From an uncultured Moraxella sp. (GTDB lineage Bacteria; Pseudomonadota; Gammaproteobacteria; Pseudomonadales; Moraxellaceae), in the NCBI GenBank assembly GCA_937889485.1, contig CALAPG010000370.1:1-5843 (forward strand): 5,843 nt of DNA, given 5' to 3'. Of this stretch, positions 5,794 through 5,843 are shown piece after piece; the first letter of the stretch is position 1; every line of letters begins with the position of its first letter. The notes beneath the pieces are model-generated. The model made no database searches, had not been told where the DNA came from, and saw nothing but the letters and a program-made list of their open reading frames with translations. Made by a program: the position numbers and the translations under genes.

Positions 5794-5843
5794 AGATCGG
5801 AAGAGCACACGTCTGAACTCCAGTCACACAGTGGTATCTCGTA
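5794..5843. other. Illumina TruSeq-type adapter contamination at contig end
   Basis: Bases 5794-5827 match the 34-base Illumina index-read adapter, beginning AGATCGGAAGAGC and ending CTCCAGTCAC. They are followed by an 8-base index ACAGTGGT (5828-5835) and ATCTCGTA (5836-5843), the start of the flow-cell primer tail. The order adapter-index-tail is that of an untrimmed library molecule, so this is not genomic DNA. Base 5794 (A) could be either genomic or the ligation A. Confidence 0.98.

Noticed and set aside
5794..5827. Possible novel N-terminal segment MTGVQTCALPI on the receptor
   Set aside because: It is the direct translation of sequencing adapter, not a biological sequence.

Overview
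The window reads as a chromosomal contig end from a gammaproteobacterium of moderate GC content. The ClpA tail, NtrB, NtrC and BtuB-like proteins are all gammaproteobacterial in character. From memory of the families, the ClpA tail looks closest to Moraxellaceae (Acinetobacter/Psychrobacter/Moraxella). That placement is an impression, not a search result.

Layout, left to right. Bases 1-649 (+) hold the 3' end of clpA, followed by a clean intrinsic terminator (704-728). Everything else lies on the minus strand. A tRNA-Leu(UAG) gene with encoded CCA (849-933) has its own consensus-like sigma70 promoter (977-1004), phased A-tracts upstream and a terminator (802-825). A three-gene unit is transcribed from right to left: ntrB (start assigned at 5114), ntrC (3744-2095) and a soluble Hanks-type Ser/Thr protein kinase (2085-1051). 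The kinase begins only 9 bases after the ntrC stop. Upstream of ntrB are two tandem promoter candidates: a sigma70-type one (5215-5243) and a full-consensus sigma54 -24/-12 element (5144-5159). The sigma54 leader would be only about 20 bases, which supports the short NtrB start and suggests that NtrC activates its own operon. At the right end is the 3' part of a BtuB-like TonB-dependent receptor (5351-5793) with a strong 13-bp-stem terminator.

How the genes work together. NtrB (PAS plus histidine kinase) phosphorylates the NtrC receiver, and NtrC drives sigma54 promoters of nitrogen-assimilation genes, probably including its own. The unusual element is the Ser/Thr kinase as the likely third cistron. 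It has an intact catalytic loop and DFG motif but no recognisable glycine-rich loop, and it places a second type of phosphotransfer under nitrogen control. This is the best candidate here for an undescribed regulatory link. Its substrate cannot be read from sequence.

Quality warning. The last 50 bases (5794-5843) are not genomic. They match an Illumina TruSeq-type adapter, an 8-base index and the start of the flow-cell tail. The receptor reading frame runs into this sequence and gains a false N-terminus.
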